Source: JANQPD01 sp963715655 (lineage in GTDB: Bacteria > Bacteroidota > Bacteroidia > Flavobacteriales > Schleiferiaceae). From it: DNA of 64,000 nt. The position numbers and the translations under genes were made by a program. How positions within the stretch are numbered: the stretch's first letter is position 1; the number at the start of each line of letters is the position of its first letter. The notes under the pieces were generated by a model, which saw only the letters and a list, made by a program, of their open reading frames with translations, made no database searches and had not been told where the DNA came from. The stretch spans positions 3,720,001 to 3,784,000 of the forward strand of contig OY970262.1 of assembly GCA_963715655.1 (NCBI GenBank), read 5' to 3'. Below, piece by piece: positions 7,261-16,900 of the stretch.

Positions 7261-7582
7261 TAAAGTAGACACCTTAAAGAAATATTTCCAAAGTGTAACC
7301 AAAAGAGCAAATCACCATGCACGAAATGTTTCAGAAGTAATTTTTGGACTTTTAGGTGTAATTGTACTTAAAAAAGATGACGGAACTGACATCGAAGTTC
7401 GTGGAAGTTCCGATGATAAAACAGGAAATATACTATGGGTTTCTATAGGCGGAACCAGGTATGCGTTTCGATACGAGCATTCTAACGACACGATTGAGAT
7501 TCGACAGGACTCGTACAAAGAGACCTTGATTCTAACAATCGACAACAACACGACTTTACAACAAGTGATTAACGCCTTCTAG
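7244..7582 (+). CDS. Small hypothetical protein, cassette-like gene 2
   Basis: 112 aa from ATG at 7244, inside the end of the previous gene. The N-terminal 30 residues form a basic helix; the rest alternates strands (V-I-V-L-K-K-D-D-G-T-D-I-E-V-R, then G-N-I-L-W-V-S-I-G-G-T-R-Y-A-F-R-Y, then D-T-I-E-I-R-Q-D-S) and looks like a compact beta domain. No family recognised. The overlap suggests a two-component unit, possibly toxin-antitoxin-like, but no toxin motif is visible. Confidence 0.6.
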   Translation: MAVKVDKVDTLKKYFQSVTKRANHHARNVSEVIFGLLGVIVLKKDDGTDIEVRGSSDDKTGNILWVSIGGTRYAFRYEHSNDTIEIRQDSYKETLILTIDNNTTLQQVINAF

Positions 7583-7599
7583 AACAAAAAAAACACTAA

Positions 7600-7687
7600 G
7601 CATAATAACTAAGCATTTGAGCGGCACGTAGTGCCTAGCGAGAATGCAGTGTTGAACGAAACGGTATGCTACGCATTTTTGTTATGG
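7600..7687 (+). other. attC-like palindromic recombination site (candidate)
   Basis: Starting 17 bp after the stop of the 112-aa gene, an imperfect palindrome runs from CATAATAAC (7601-7609) to GTTATGG (7681-7687). It holds a central perfect GGCAC/GTGCC hairpin (7623-7627/7631-7635) and GCATT/AATGC arms. Outer boxes resembling AAC...GTT, imperfect inner arms and about 88 bp total length resemble integron attC sites, but the outer boxes fit the RYYYAAC/GTTRRRY consensus only in part. Confidence 0.35.
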
Positions 7688-7910
7688 GTAAATGGTCAAA
7701 AAAGGATGGCTGGTATTAGGTGTAGGGTTGTTTAGGATTAGCCCTTTTATGGGCTGTTATGTTAAAAAGGTGCATCAACTTAGTATTAAGGTTTCACTTT
7801 TGGCTTTTTTTAGGCGTTTATTAACCAAAAAATCCTTGGTTTATAACCTTTGGGCACAAGTAATTTTGCTCCTGTTTGTAAGGCTTTTTAAGCCCGGAGT
7901 GCTCTGCTCC
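7688..7910. other. Probable non-coding stretch between the attC-like site and repeat copy 2
   Basis: An open frame at 7692-7943 exists, but its product is compositionally odd (basic, L/V/F-rich, repeated short motifs) and reads through the second repeat in the wrong frame, so I do not call it a gene. Short hairpins are present: AGCCC/GGGCT near 7740-7756 and CGGAG/CTCCG at 7895-7911. This may be cassette debris. Confidence 0.4.
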
Positions 7911-7996
7911 GCTGAAGAGTCCGCTAGACAGTATTATCTTTGAAATCAACTACATGACTAAAAATAACAATATAGACCAAATGGAACAACATCAAT
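7911..7996 (+). repeat. Direct repeat, copy 2 (recombinase 3' tail)
   Basis: Second copy of the repeat at 6911-6994. Here the recombinase frame stays open: L-K-S-P-L-D-S-I-I-F-E-I-N-Y-M-T-K and on to a TGA at 8029-8031. Copy 1 stops earlier, so copy 2 keeps the longer form of the tail. The AAA_28/aaRS-ASCH operon starts 34 bp after that stop codon. Confidence 0.85.
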
Positions 7997-8064
7997 ATCT
8001 GAAGGATTATTTAGAAATAACCTATTTTTGAAACAAATAGTTTCATCAGCATAGTCATATATTA

Positions 8065-8595
8065 ATGGAAAGAGTAAAGCGAGTGGTAATTACAGGAGGT
8101 CCTTCCGTAGGAAAAGTTGCTGTTTTTGAAAAATTAAGAGAACTTGGATTTAAATGCTCCGAGGGTGAAATAGCAAGGGAGATTTACAGAAGTCATAAAC
8201 AAAAGCTAGAGCGACATTTACTAGTAGGAGATAGAAGGGAGTATTCAATAGATGTTTTGAATGCCTTCATTAAAGAATACTGTGATCATAAGAACGGTAC
8301 GTTCTTTTTCAACCGAGGAATTCCAGATGGGATCGGATGGGAACGATTTTTCGGACTAGAACCTGCTAGAGAATTGCTTGATGCCAACAAAGCGTATAGA
8401 TATGATGCAGTCTTTGTTCTTGATCCTGTAGAAAAATTTGAAGACGAGCATGACGTAATTTGGGCGAAAGAGAGAGAATCCCAAAGAATTCATCAGTTAA
8501 TAATTCAAGGATATGTTGACTCGGGTTATGATCCAATTTTTGTCAAACCAGATTTCGTTGAAAAGAGAACGAAGTTTATTATTTCAAATATTTAA
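8065..8595 (+). CDS. AAA_28-type P-loop NTPase with altered Walker A
   Basis: 176 aa from ATG at 8065. The fold pattern is that of AAA_28 (NadR-kinase-like predicted ATPases): V-V-I-T-G-G-P-S-V-G-K at 7-17, F-F-F-N-R-G-I-P-D-G around residue 80, R-Y-D-A-V-F-V-L-D-P at about 112-121 and a C-terminal K-R-T-K-F-I-I helix. The residue after the P-loop Lys, normally Thr or Ser and a magnesium ligand, is Val here (G-K-V-A), so nucleotide binding or hydrolysis may be altered. Its TAA overlaps the ATG of the aaRS-ASCH gene (TAATG), so the two are coupled. The relatives include nucleoside kinases; the substrate here is unknown. Confidence 0.8.
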   Translation: MERVKRVVITGGPSVGKVAVFEKLRELGFKCSEGEIAREIYRSHKQKLERHLLVGDRREYSIDVLNAFIKEYCDHKNGTFFFNRGIPDGIGWERFFGLEPARELLDANKAYRYDAVFVLDPVEKFEDEHDVIWAKERESQRIHQLIIQGYVDSGYDPIFVKPDFVEKRTKFIISNI

Positions 8596-10031
8596 TGAAG
8601 CAGTCAAGGTTAATTACTTCACCCAATACTGTACTGGCAAATGCCCTTATTAGCACGATAGATATCCTACGCTCGAAAATAGCTTATTGTAATCCTGAAG
8701 AAATAGTATTCGTAGTGGGGACACAAATAAACGGAGCTCCGCACATAGGAACTCATTTGGTTCAAGCTACTTCGTTTCTTCTAGCGCATGAAGTCCGACA
8801 CACTTTCTCAATTGACACTAAGGTGAAGTTTGGAGCCCTTGATAATGCCCCTTACGAAGTAAAAGCTGACCCTTTCTCTTTCCGCCCTTATCAATTAAAT
8901 TATTATCAAAAGTTTGGTGAGCAAAAAATACGGAACCTCGTTAATGATTATTATTTCGATTTCTTTGAAGGGTTAAGCGAACGAACAAGTATAGAATACA
9001 CGGTTGAAACCTATACAGATCAACAAAAGAGTGAAGTCTTTAGAAGTGCCTTTATAGATACAGTAAATGAACTGGAGAATATTAAATGGTATTTATCTCC
9101 TTCTAGCGGTAAACCACACGTAAGATTGCCATGTCCAAAGTGCGGGTTCTCTGAAAAATTTGCAGAAAAGACCAAGGTATTATCTAAAAGTCAAAATGAG
9201 ATAGTATTTAATTCAGTTTGCTTTGAGCATGGTAGCTATAATAGCTCCATCACTAAAGGAAACAAAGTCTACTTTGACTTAAATACCCTTTATAGAAACG
9301 TGGTAAAAGAGAGTGTGTTAAAGTTTGATGGAAAGACTTTAAATGTTATGATAAAGGGAGGTGATTGGGTTTTTGGTTGTCAACTTGTGGATCAAGCCCT
9401 ATCTGTTTTAGGACACAAAAAAGTAGATCTGCCTTTAAGGATTTTTGCTCCTCAGATTATTGTTGAGACGGGAGCCAAGTTATCAAAAAGTCTTATCAAG
9501 CGAAAGGAAATGAAATTGGAGGGCGAGGAGAACCTTTGGATGCTTGATACCTCTAAAAAACACGAAGATAATGACATTTACATAGACGAGCTACTAACAC
9601 TTGTTGACAACTTACTAAGTGAACCAAAACACTTTTTCAGATCTTACACGTATAAAGAAATTGACAGAATTATGAAAAACCAAGTCGTAAAAAACAGAAA
9701 GAATACTAGATTTATGCGAATCTACCGTAAGTACTTTAAATTGATACAGGACGGCAGAAAAAAAATTGAGGTGCGTGTAGGTTATAGTAGCATGAGAAAT
9801 ATCAAAACTGGACAATTCATAAATTTTGTGTGTCAAAATGAGGAATGTTTAACAAGAGTAACTAATATTAAGGAATATCGCTCTTTCAAAGAAATGTTTG
9901 AAAACGAAGTAGCGTCAGAAATAAATCCGGATTTACCAACTGTACAGCAGTTAGAAGAGATATCTAAAATCTTCCCCCCTCATAAGGAGAAGTTGAGGGT
10001 GCTTGCTATCCACATAGAAAAAGTGTTTTAA
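8595..10031 (+). CDS. Class I aminoacyl-tRNA-synthetase-like enzyme fused to an ASCH domain
   Basis: 478 aa from ATG at 8595. Residues 42-54 (G-T-Q-I-N-G-A-P-H-I-G-T-H) carry a HIGH signature of the H-I-G-T form known from class I lysyl-tRNA synthetases, and K-L-S-K-S at 295-299 is the KMSKS loop, so an ATP-dependent adenylation core is likely. A C-P-K-C (180-183) plus Cys209 and His212 could hold zinc. Instead of an anticodon-binding domain, residues about 371-478 form an ASCH domain with the full G-x-K-x-x-E-x-R motif (387-394). ASCH is a PUA-like fold linked to RNA or modified nucleosides. The enzyme may activate an amino acid or other carboxylate for an RNA or nucleotide target; this is inference. 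Confidence 0.85.
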   Translation: MKQSRLITSPNTVLANALISTIDILRSKIAYCNPEEIVFVVGTQINGAPHIGTHLVQATSFLLAHEVRHTFSIDTKVKFGALDNAPYEVKADPFSFRPYQLNYYQKFGEQKIRNLVNDYYFDFFEGLSERTSIEYTVETYTDQQKSEVFRSAFIDTVNELENIKWYLSPSSGKPHVRLPCPKCGFSEKFAEKTKVLSKSQNEIVFNSVCFEHGSYNSSITKGNKVYFDLNTLYRNVVKESVLKFDGKTLNVMIKGGDWVFGCQLVDQALSVLGHKKVDLPLRIFAPQIIVETGAKLSKSLIKRKEMKLEGEENLWMLDTSKKHEDNDIYIDELLTLVDNLLSEPKHFFRSYTYKEIDRIMKNQVVKNRKNTRFMRIYRKYFKLIQDGRKKIEVRVGYSSMRNIKTGQFINFVCQNEECLTRVTNIKEYRSFKEMFENEVASEINPDLPTVQQLEEISKIFPPHKEKLRVLAIHIEKVF

Positions 10032-10102
10032 AAGTATTATTTCTTTGTCTAAAAAAAGAAGTTTTGTAAGGGCTAAAAAACACAGGAGGGAAAGTTCAAA
10101 AA

Positions 10103-10163
10103 GCATATTTCGCAAGGCCACAGGGCTTATGCCACCCAGCGCCACGACATGCCTTGTTTATGC
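10103..10163. repeat. Imperfect palindrome downstream of the aaRS-ASCH gene
   Basis: GCATA (10103-10107) and CAAGGC (10113-10118) pair with GCCTTG (10151-10156) and TATGC (10159-10163), leaving a bulged stem about 61 bp long. It lies between the end of the AAA_28/aaRS-ASCH operon and the convergent lipoprotein gene. The bulged two-box arms recall the attC-like site at 7600, but the terminator function or a chance palindrome cannot be excluded. Confidence 0.35.
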
Positions 10164-10174
10164 CGCGCTGCTAC

Positions 10175-10960
10175 CTAAGGGACATTAACATCTTTTACTG
10201 ACAAACCCCATCTATCAAAAAGTGGCTCACCATTCAAATACATATCTAAGAGAATTTCACTGTATATCAAGTATTTTTCAGTGTTTTTTTGATTGGGAAT
10301 CACATAACTCACTTCTAATATTTTGGTTTCGTCTAAACCAATCAAACCAAAAAACACCAAAATACTATCTCCTGTCTTATCTCTACCAATAAATTCCCTT
10401 AACTCAAACTGAGATCTTCCATATCTTTCACGATAAAAATCTGAAAAATCCTTGGTAAATTTCAACCCAGTGTTTTTTAAATTTTCGTAAAAAGCAGTTG
10501 AATATTTACTAAAATTTCCAGCTACGCTATCGGTGTACAAATTTTCTTTAATTATCATTCTTTCAACAACTGAAGAATCTTTATTTAATTTTAAAGAATT
10601 AAAAACATAATCTTTTTTATCAAAGATTATCCAATCACTTGGATAAGATAGAGCATAATTATCAGTAATATATGTTTTCCAATCAATTTTGAATGATTCC
10701 CCGTTTACATTATACTCCCAAGCGCCGTCCTTTAGTCCTTTGCTATACCTACCCTCTGAATATTTCTTCGGGCCTTCGATATATAAAATAAACTTCCCGT
10801 TTGGAATTTTGTTCTCGTTTAAATTACCTTTTACGGAAACGTAATAATCACCTGATGAGTTTTTAGATTTTTGAGTAAAATTATACCGATTTCTATTACA
10901 GCTTACGCTAATTAGAATTGTTGAAATCAAAAGCACGCTTCTAAAAATCCCTTTACCCAT
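10175..10960 (-). CDS. Lipoprotein downstream of the RHS giant; immunity candidate
   Basis: 261 aa from ATG at 10960. An upstream TTG in frame overlaps the RHS stop, but the ATG gives a normal 20-residue signal with a lipobox ending at Cys21 (I-S-V-S-C). Residues about 40-100 have a MORN-like pattern (P-N-G-K-F, S-K-G-L-K-D-G-A-W-E-Y); the rest looks like a mixed fold starting with Y-P-S-D-W. The gene starts 22 bp after the RHS stop on the same strand. In RHS polymorphic toxin loci the gene directly behind is usually the immunity protein, and a periplasmic lipoprotein suits that; this is inference. Confidence 0.75.
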   Translation of the reverse strand: MGKGIFRSVLLISTILISVSCNRNRYNFTQKSKNSSGDYYVSVKGNLNENKIPNGKFILYIEGPKKYSEGRYSKGLKDGAWEYNVNGESFKIDWKTYITDNYALSYPSDWIIFDKKDYVFNSLKLNKDSSVVERMIIKENLYTDSVAGNFSKYSTAFYENLKNTGLKFTKDFSDFYRERYGRSQFELREFIGRDKTGDSILVFFGLIGLDETKILEVSYVIPNQKNTEKYLIYSEILLDMYLNGEPLFDRWGLSVKDVNVP

Positions 10961-10982
10961 TAAAATAATATTTTTAATAAAC

Positions 10983-13900
10983 TTAATCAAAATCTAAAAA
11001 CAAATCTAGCTCTAAACCGGTAGTAACTTTAGTTGTCGTTTCAGAGCCATCATCATTTGTAGTTGTAGATGTTGAACTAGCGCTCATTTGACCTCTTACA
11101 CCCGCTGTGCCACCTGTATTAACGAATGCTCCTATTCCAAGTGGAAGCCAGCCAACTCCAAGGACCACCTCAACATCATTATTTTCATCAATTGATGCTT
11201 CTCCATATAAAGGAACAGATTTTAACTTACCATCAATGCTTACACTAGTTTCAGTTTTAGAATAGGAAGTTTTTTCGACTCCACCTTCACCAAAATATCT
11301 AAACCATGGTGCAAGAGTCACTTCGGATTTACTAACTGTTGAAGTCTTCGTATTTAATATAGATGGAAGCTTTACCGTTTTTGGATCAGCACTAGACGTA
11401 GTAGTTGATTCTACGGTCTTAGAATTTGTTAATGATGTTTTTGCTTGGCTACCAGTTAAATTGTTAATGCAATCTATACAATCTGCCGTAAACGTTGACA
11501 TGCCTTGAACAATAACGGAAAATGGATTATTAACATTGATTGGATATGACTCTAAACCTTCCAGTTCAATTGCATCCGTCACCCTATTTTCGCTAAATGC
11601 ATAAGGACTATTCCATGGATAATCAGCTTCAAGTGGATCAACGGCAAAAAATCTTCCTATTCTAGGATCATGCATTCGATACTTATAATTCACACTATTT
11701 CCCCTTCCTTTAATTTCATCATCCTGCTCTTGTCCTTGAAACCCATATCTATAATCATCACTTCCCGTGAACGTCCTACCCGGCATTTGCATGCCGAATG
11801 GATAATAATCCTGGGCACTAACCACATTAGCTTCGAAATTTCCACCAATCCTATTTAATCTAGTGTTATCTATTTTAAAAGTTGGATAGGGCGTACTTAA
11901 TGCCACTCCTCCTCCTAATTGTGAATCTTTATATCTAATTTGAATTCGCATATACTGAAAACTACTATTAGCACCTGCCGGCCAACTAAATATTTCGGAA
12001 TAAGTTCCATTCTGAGTATAACCTCCTCTATCCTCTCTATATGTTCCCGAAAAAGGTTGAGTCGGATCAGTTCCTAATTGCATACGAATATACACTTCTT
12101 TTCCATTAATAGCCGCAAAATCAATATCTAAATCAAAGGTAAAGGTGTAGTGATTTAGATGTTCCACAGGATAAATTCGTAACGTGCCCCGATCAGTATA
12201 TTTGGGTGTTACAACCATGCTTCCTGCAATCTGATTTAACTCTACTAAAGGGCTTACTCTGCTAGTACAAGGATTACCACTTGTACAAGGAATTGGAGTT
12301 GTGTAGGGCACATTAGCATTTGGCACCCAATTTTCTAAACTTTGACTAAAATTATCGTTATAATCCATACATCCTATACATTCCTTTTCAGCAGTAATCA
12401 CAGTCATCACATTACCTAAATGGTTTGAAAGTTCATAATAAGAATCATCTAAATTTATTTGAGACAACGTATTAAGGGAATTTGAAGCTGCTTCACGACC
12501 TGTTTTAGATCCTAATCTAGAACTTCCATAAACATATAACTCTTTTTGGCCAAAATTGGTTTCGGTTTCTGAATTTGAATATTCATAAGTCGCAAGTGGG
12601 TTTCCTTGAGCATCTCTGATGTAGTACGTTTTGTTTTTTATTGAAATCGGAATTACGGATAAGTCGCCCTCCATTTTAACTACCCTATTACCCATTGCGT
12701 CATATTTAAAACTTAAATCTCCATTAGCACCCATTTTAGTAATAGAAGAAATTTTTCCATCAACGCGCCAATCTATTGCACTTATGCGAGCTGTAGCATC
12801 TGCTATTAAATTACCAGCACCGTCATACGTGTAATTATCAGCAGATTGAGTTGCTAAATCTGGAGAAAACGGGCTATTCCCTGTAAGGTGTCTTAATTTA
12901 TTATTGGTTTGCGGATAGTAATAATGAATATTTTCCGTCAATGGTGGACCCGAGCTGTTTGGCGCACTCCGGCTTAAACTTGTGAGATTCCCGTTTAAAT
13001 CATAGTCATAAGAACTACTATAATCGTTAAAGTTTAATCCAGTACTCCCGATAAATGTTTGTATCCGATTCAATTGATCATACGTATAAATATTATATTC
13101 ATTCTCAACATCCAATGTTGACGGGTTGATGTAGCTGTTATGCACTGCCTTAATGTTGCCATTATATAATGAATTTGTAGCAGTAATCCAATTATTGATA
13201 TGACTGGCATCAATCGCGATAAAATCGTTTTGATAATATTCTAATTCCTCAGCATATTTATCTTCGGCAAAACTTTTATTCAGCCCTACATTGAAGCCAT
13301 CTTTCCCTATATCCTCGGAATAATAAATTTTAGACCCATTAAGTTTTTTCAACCAACCTTGAATAGTGTATGCATAATCGATACCTTGAAGTCCTTCTCC
13401 AATTTCTGCCCTAGCTAAAGCACCATGTGGGAAATAAAAATACTTAGCCTCTTTATTCCACACCAGTCCTTCCATGCTAGTCCAAACTTTTACTAGGCGA
13501 TTGTCTGCATCGTATTTGTATTTATGGTAAAACTTTTCATTTGACACCTCACTATATAAATGTCCATTCAAGGTTAAAGGTACCAATGCCACTTGCTTTA
13601 CATTTCCAGAAAGTATATCATATTCATATTCAACTCTAAAATACCTATTACCAATTTCAGGATCCTCAATTCTAGTCACAATTTGTTTGACATTTCCTCT
13701 TACATCATAAGCATAACTAGTTACAACATCCTGATTAGCTACAACGGAGTAGCTAGCTGAGCCTGAAGGATCGGTAGTTATGGAACCGTTATGGTTTATT
13801 TGACCTAAGGTATTATAACTTATGGTTTGTGCAATACGATTATCTAAATGTCTATCTGAAACTGAAAATGCTCCACTCGTTGATATAAAATCTGAATCAT

Positions 13901-16900
13901 ATCGAGTATACGACACCGTACTTTTATTGGCAGCATTTAAAATTCCTACTATATGTTCCTCAGTTAAATTACGCTCACCATATAATGTAGTATATAAAGT
14001 ACTTGAAGTTAGCAAACCACTTTCACGCACCCTACCTTGCTCATCATAAAGCGTGTAACTATTTTCCTGCGAAAGCTGCTGCTTTGCATCTGCAGAAAAA
14101 ACAAGTCTACCCAACTTATCGTACCAAAATTCTGTTATCTGACCGTCTGGAGTATATTGAGTAATAATTTGATTTAGAGAATTGTAGCTATATTTTGTGT
14201 AATGAGTGTGACCGGGTCTTATAAAAGTTGTAGCACTCCCTGAGCGGTAGTTAGTAATACTGTTTAAATCAGTTGAATTTGCAATAATTCTCACACCCTT
14301 TGGTGGCACCGTTTTAATTAAATTACTAGCTCTATCGTAGTAATATAGCGTATAAGCATATTCTCTTAAATTATACTCTAAATCAAAGGCTTCATTGGTA
14401 AGTAAATTATCCATCGCTAAGCTTCTAATTTCGTTTTCTTTATTCATCATATACTGATCTAACCTAGTCATATATCGTTGTCTTGCAACCAACAAGTTAT
14501 TCTGAGTTTCTCTGGCAACACAGTCTTCATCTTGAGTTCCATAATTTGAACCACAAGTCATACTTGTTGGAAGCAAAGCTATGGATGTGTAATCTACATT
14601 ACTCGCGGTACTGAGACATGCCGTAATGATAGCGTGTACTTGAGAAGGCGTTAAGGAAACGCCATAGTCATTTAGTAAATGATCAGCTATATCTACGGAT
14701 TCAGATTGCGTATAATTATCACTTGAGATACTATATTCATTCAAGAACTTTGTGCATTTACAACTTGCTGAAGCATCCGCTGGGTTGGATAATTGATCAA
14801 CTATCTCAAACCTGTCGCTGTATCCAGCGAAGTGACCTCCTTGGATAGCTTGAGCTAATCCTTCAAACATTGCGTTTTTAGGATAATTTAAAATAACTCC
14901 AGTACCTGCTGGTAAATTATCCGTGATTCCATCAAAATCAGTGTCAGAATTCCAATAAACATATCTGCCATTTCCGTCAACAGAAATTTCAGGACTACCA
15001 CTAGGACAAGTGTAAGAGTCTCTAAAATAGGTGTAGATAATTTCTTCACGCAGTGAAGAGTAAATGGAACGAAAAACCTCATACTTACTCATAAATAAAA
15101 AAGCCCCAGTATTTGGATCATGCAAAGCCTTTAAAAGAGAAACAGCATCAGTGTTTAAACTTGGGGGAGGTGAACTTAAATTTATATTATCAGGGTTGTC
15201 AAGTATATACCATACCGAATAAAAATTACCAGAAGTGGCTTCCACGAAATGTTTGAGCCTGTCAGTAATAAATGCACGTGCTTGATATTCCAAACTCGAT
15301 ACTACCGAACAATTTAATGGAACTAAAGGGTCAATTCCTGTATTCATACCCGCAGCACCAAAAGGCATGTACTCACTATTATCCGATAACGAACCATTGG
15401 TATTTGGATTATGATTGAGTGCAAGTGGATTGAATAAATTTAATCCATGGGTGCTAGCATTATTTGTCCCTACCGCATAATCTGTAGTAGAACCACCAAA
15501 CAAATCTTGCTTAAAATCCATTATATCAGACATTATTGCCGAAGTACACGGTAAAGACGCCTCTTCACAAAAATAGTAATAGGCACAATATTCAGGATGA
15601 TACTGAATTAATAGTTCTGCAAACTGTGGATGCCAATCTGCTGCTACATCCTCCCAAGAAGAATAACTTCCTCCTGAAATTAGTCCAAATTGATCAAATA
15701 AGTTTCCATCAACATTATTCTCTAACCAAGCAGTTTGAGAAGCTTCATCATAGTATGGTTCATTGTAAGTGCTTCCGTTAGATCCAGTTACTGATTGACC
15801 ATCATCATTAATTTCTGCCATATTACTAAAGAACTGTCCACCAGGGCTCATATCAGCCATTAAAGCATGCTTTAATGTACTACAGGTGTTTTCCTGATAG
15901 CCATCACCTTCTAGTTCAGAAAAGGTAGATTCACATTGTGTAGTGCAAAGTGCTATTGCAGCGGCAATAGGATCGTTTGATCCACCAACAATGAACGTAT
16001 TGCTTACATCACTCAAATCAACATAAGTTGGTGTACCATTTATGTTCTGGATTTCATAAACTACACCTGCATCGTCTACATAAGTTGTTAGTCCATCTAT
16101 TTGAACTACATGAAAATTATAACAGCTTGTAGAGCAATTTTCAAAACTCAAATCACAACCGGTTACGGGATCTAAAGAATAAGGTATACAAGATGATGTT
16201 ACCATTATAGCAGGGTCTTCTAAGTATGTTCTTTCTGTCAAAAGTGCATTGCTAATGGCTGCTTCATCAATGGAAATTGTGCGCTTTATGGTATATTTTC
16301 CTATCTCAACAATTTGAAAACTTTCGACACTATTTAAACTGGATCTAGAAGAAAAAGATTCATCTACAACGGCTATACCCGAGGGGTTATAAACTTGGAT
16401 TTTAACATTATATAATGGTGTGAAGCTAGGATTAGTTGTTGAACACAACGCAGTTATATCAGAATTTAAAGTATACGTTAATGTAACATTGGTTCCTGGT
16501 TTATCAAAACCCATAGTTTGAACCTGAACAAAGTTACCATTGCTCATTTGTACGTCTCCCCCTAGCACTAGAATGTTACTATTCAGTGTTCGTTCACTTG
16601 CCTGTAGTGGTGGCAAGCCTTCTAACCCACTCAAGTGTAATGGAATATCTCCGCTTAAACATGATGCGATAGTTCGCCCTTCGTGATCTATATATTGAAC
16701 AGAAACTTGTCCATTTGGATCTATCGTATAATTTTTAGAATAAAACTGTGCATTACCTACCTCGTTCCCAAAAAGTCGATCCAACTCCACTTGAGTGGGT
16801 TTGCCATAAATCATCTTTGTTTCTCTACCGGACTTTAAACCAAGAGCTGCACCTATTCCTGAAGTTACTAAAGCACGGTCAGTACCATCGTTGGTAAAAA

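Noticed and set aside
7692..7943. 83-codon plus-strand frame starting just after the attC-like site
   Set aside because: Position is cassette-like, but the composition is poor and it reads the recombinase-tail repeat out of frame.
10032..10174. A further small gene between the aaRS-ASCH gene and the lipoprotein
   Set aside because: Only shadow frames and an imperfect palindrome are present.
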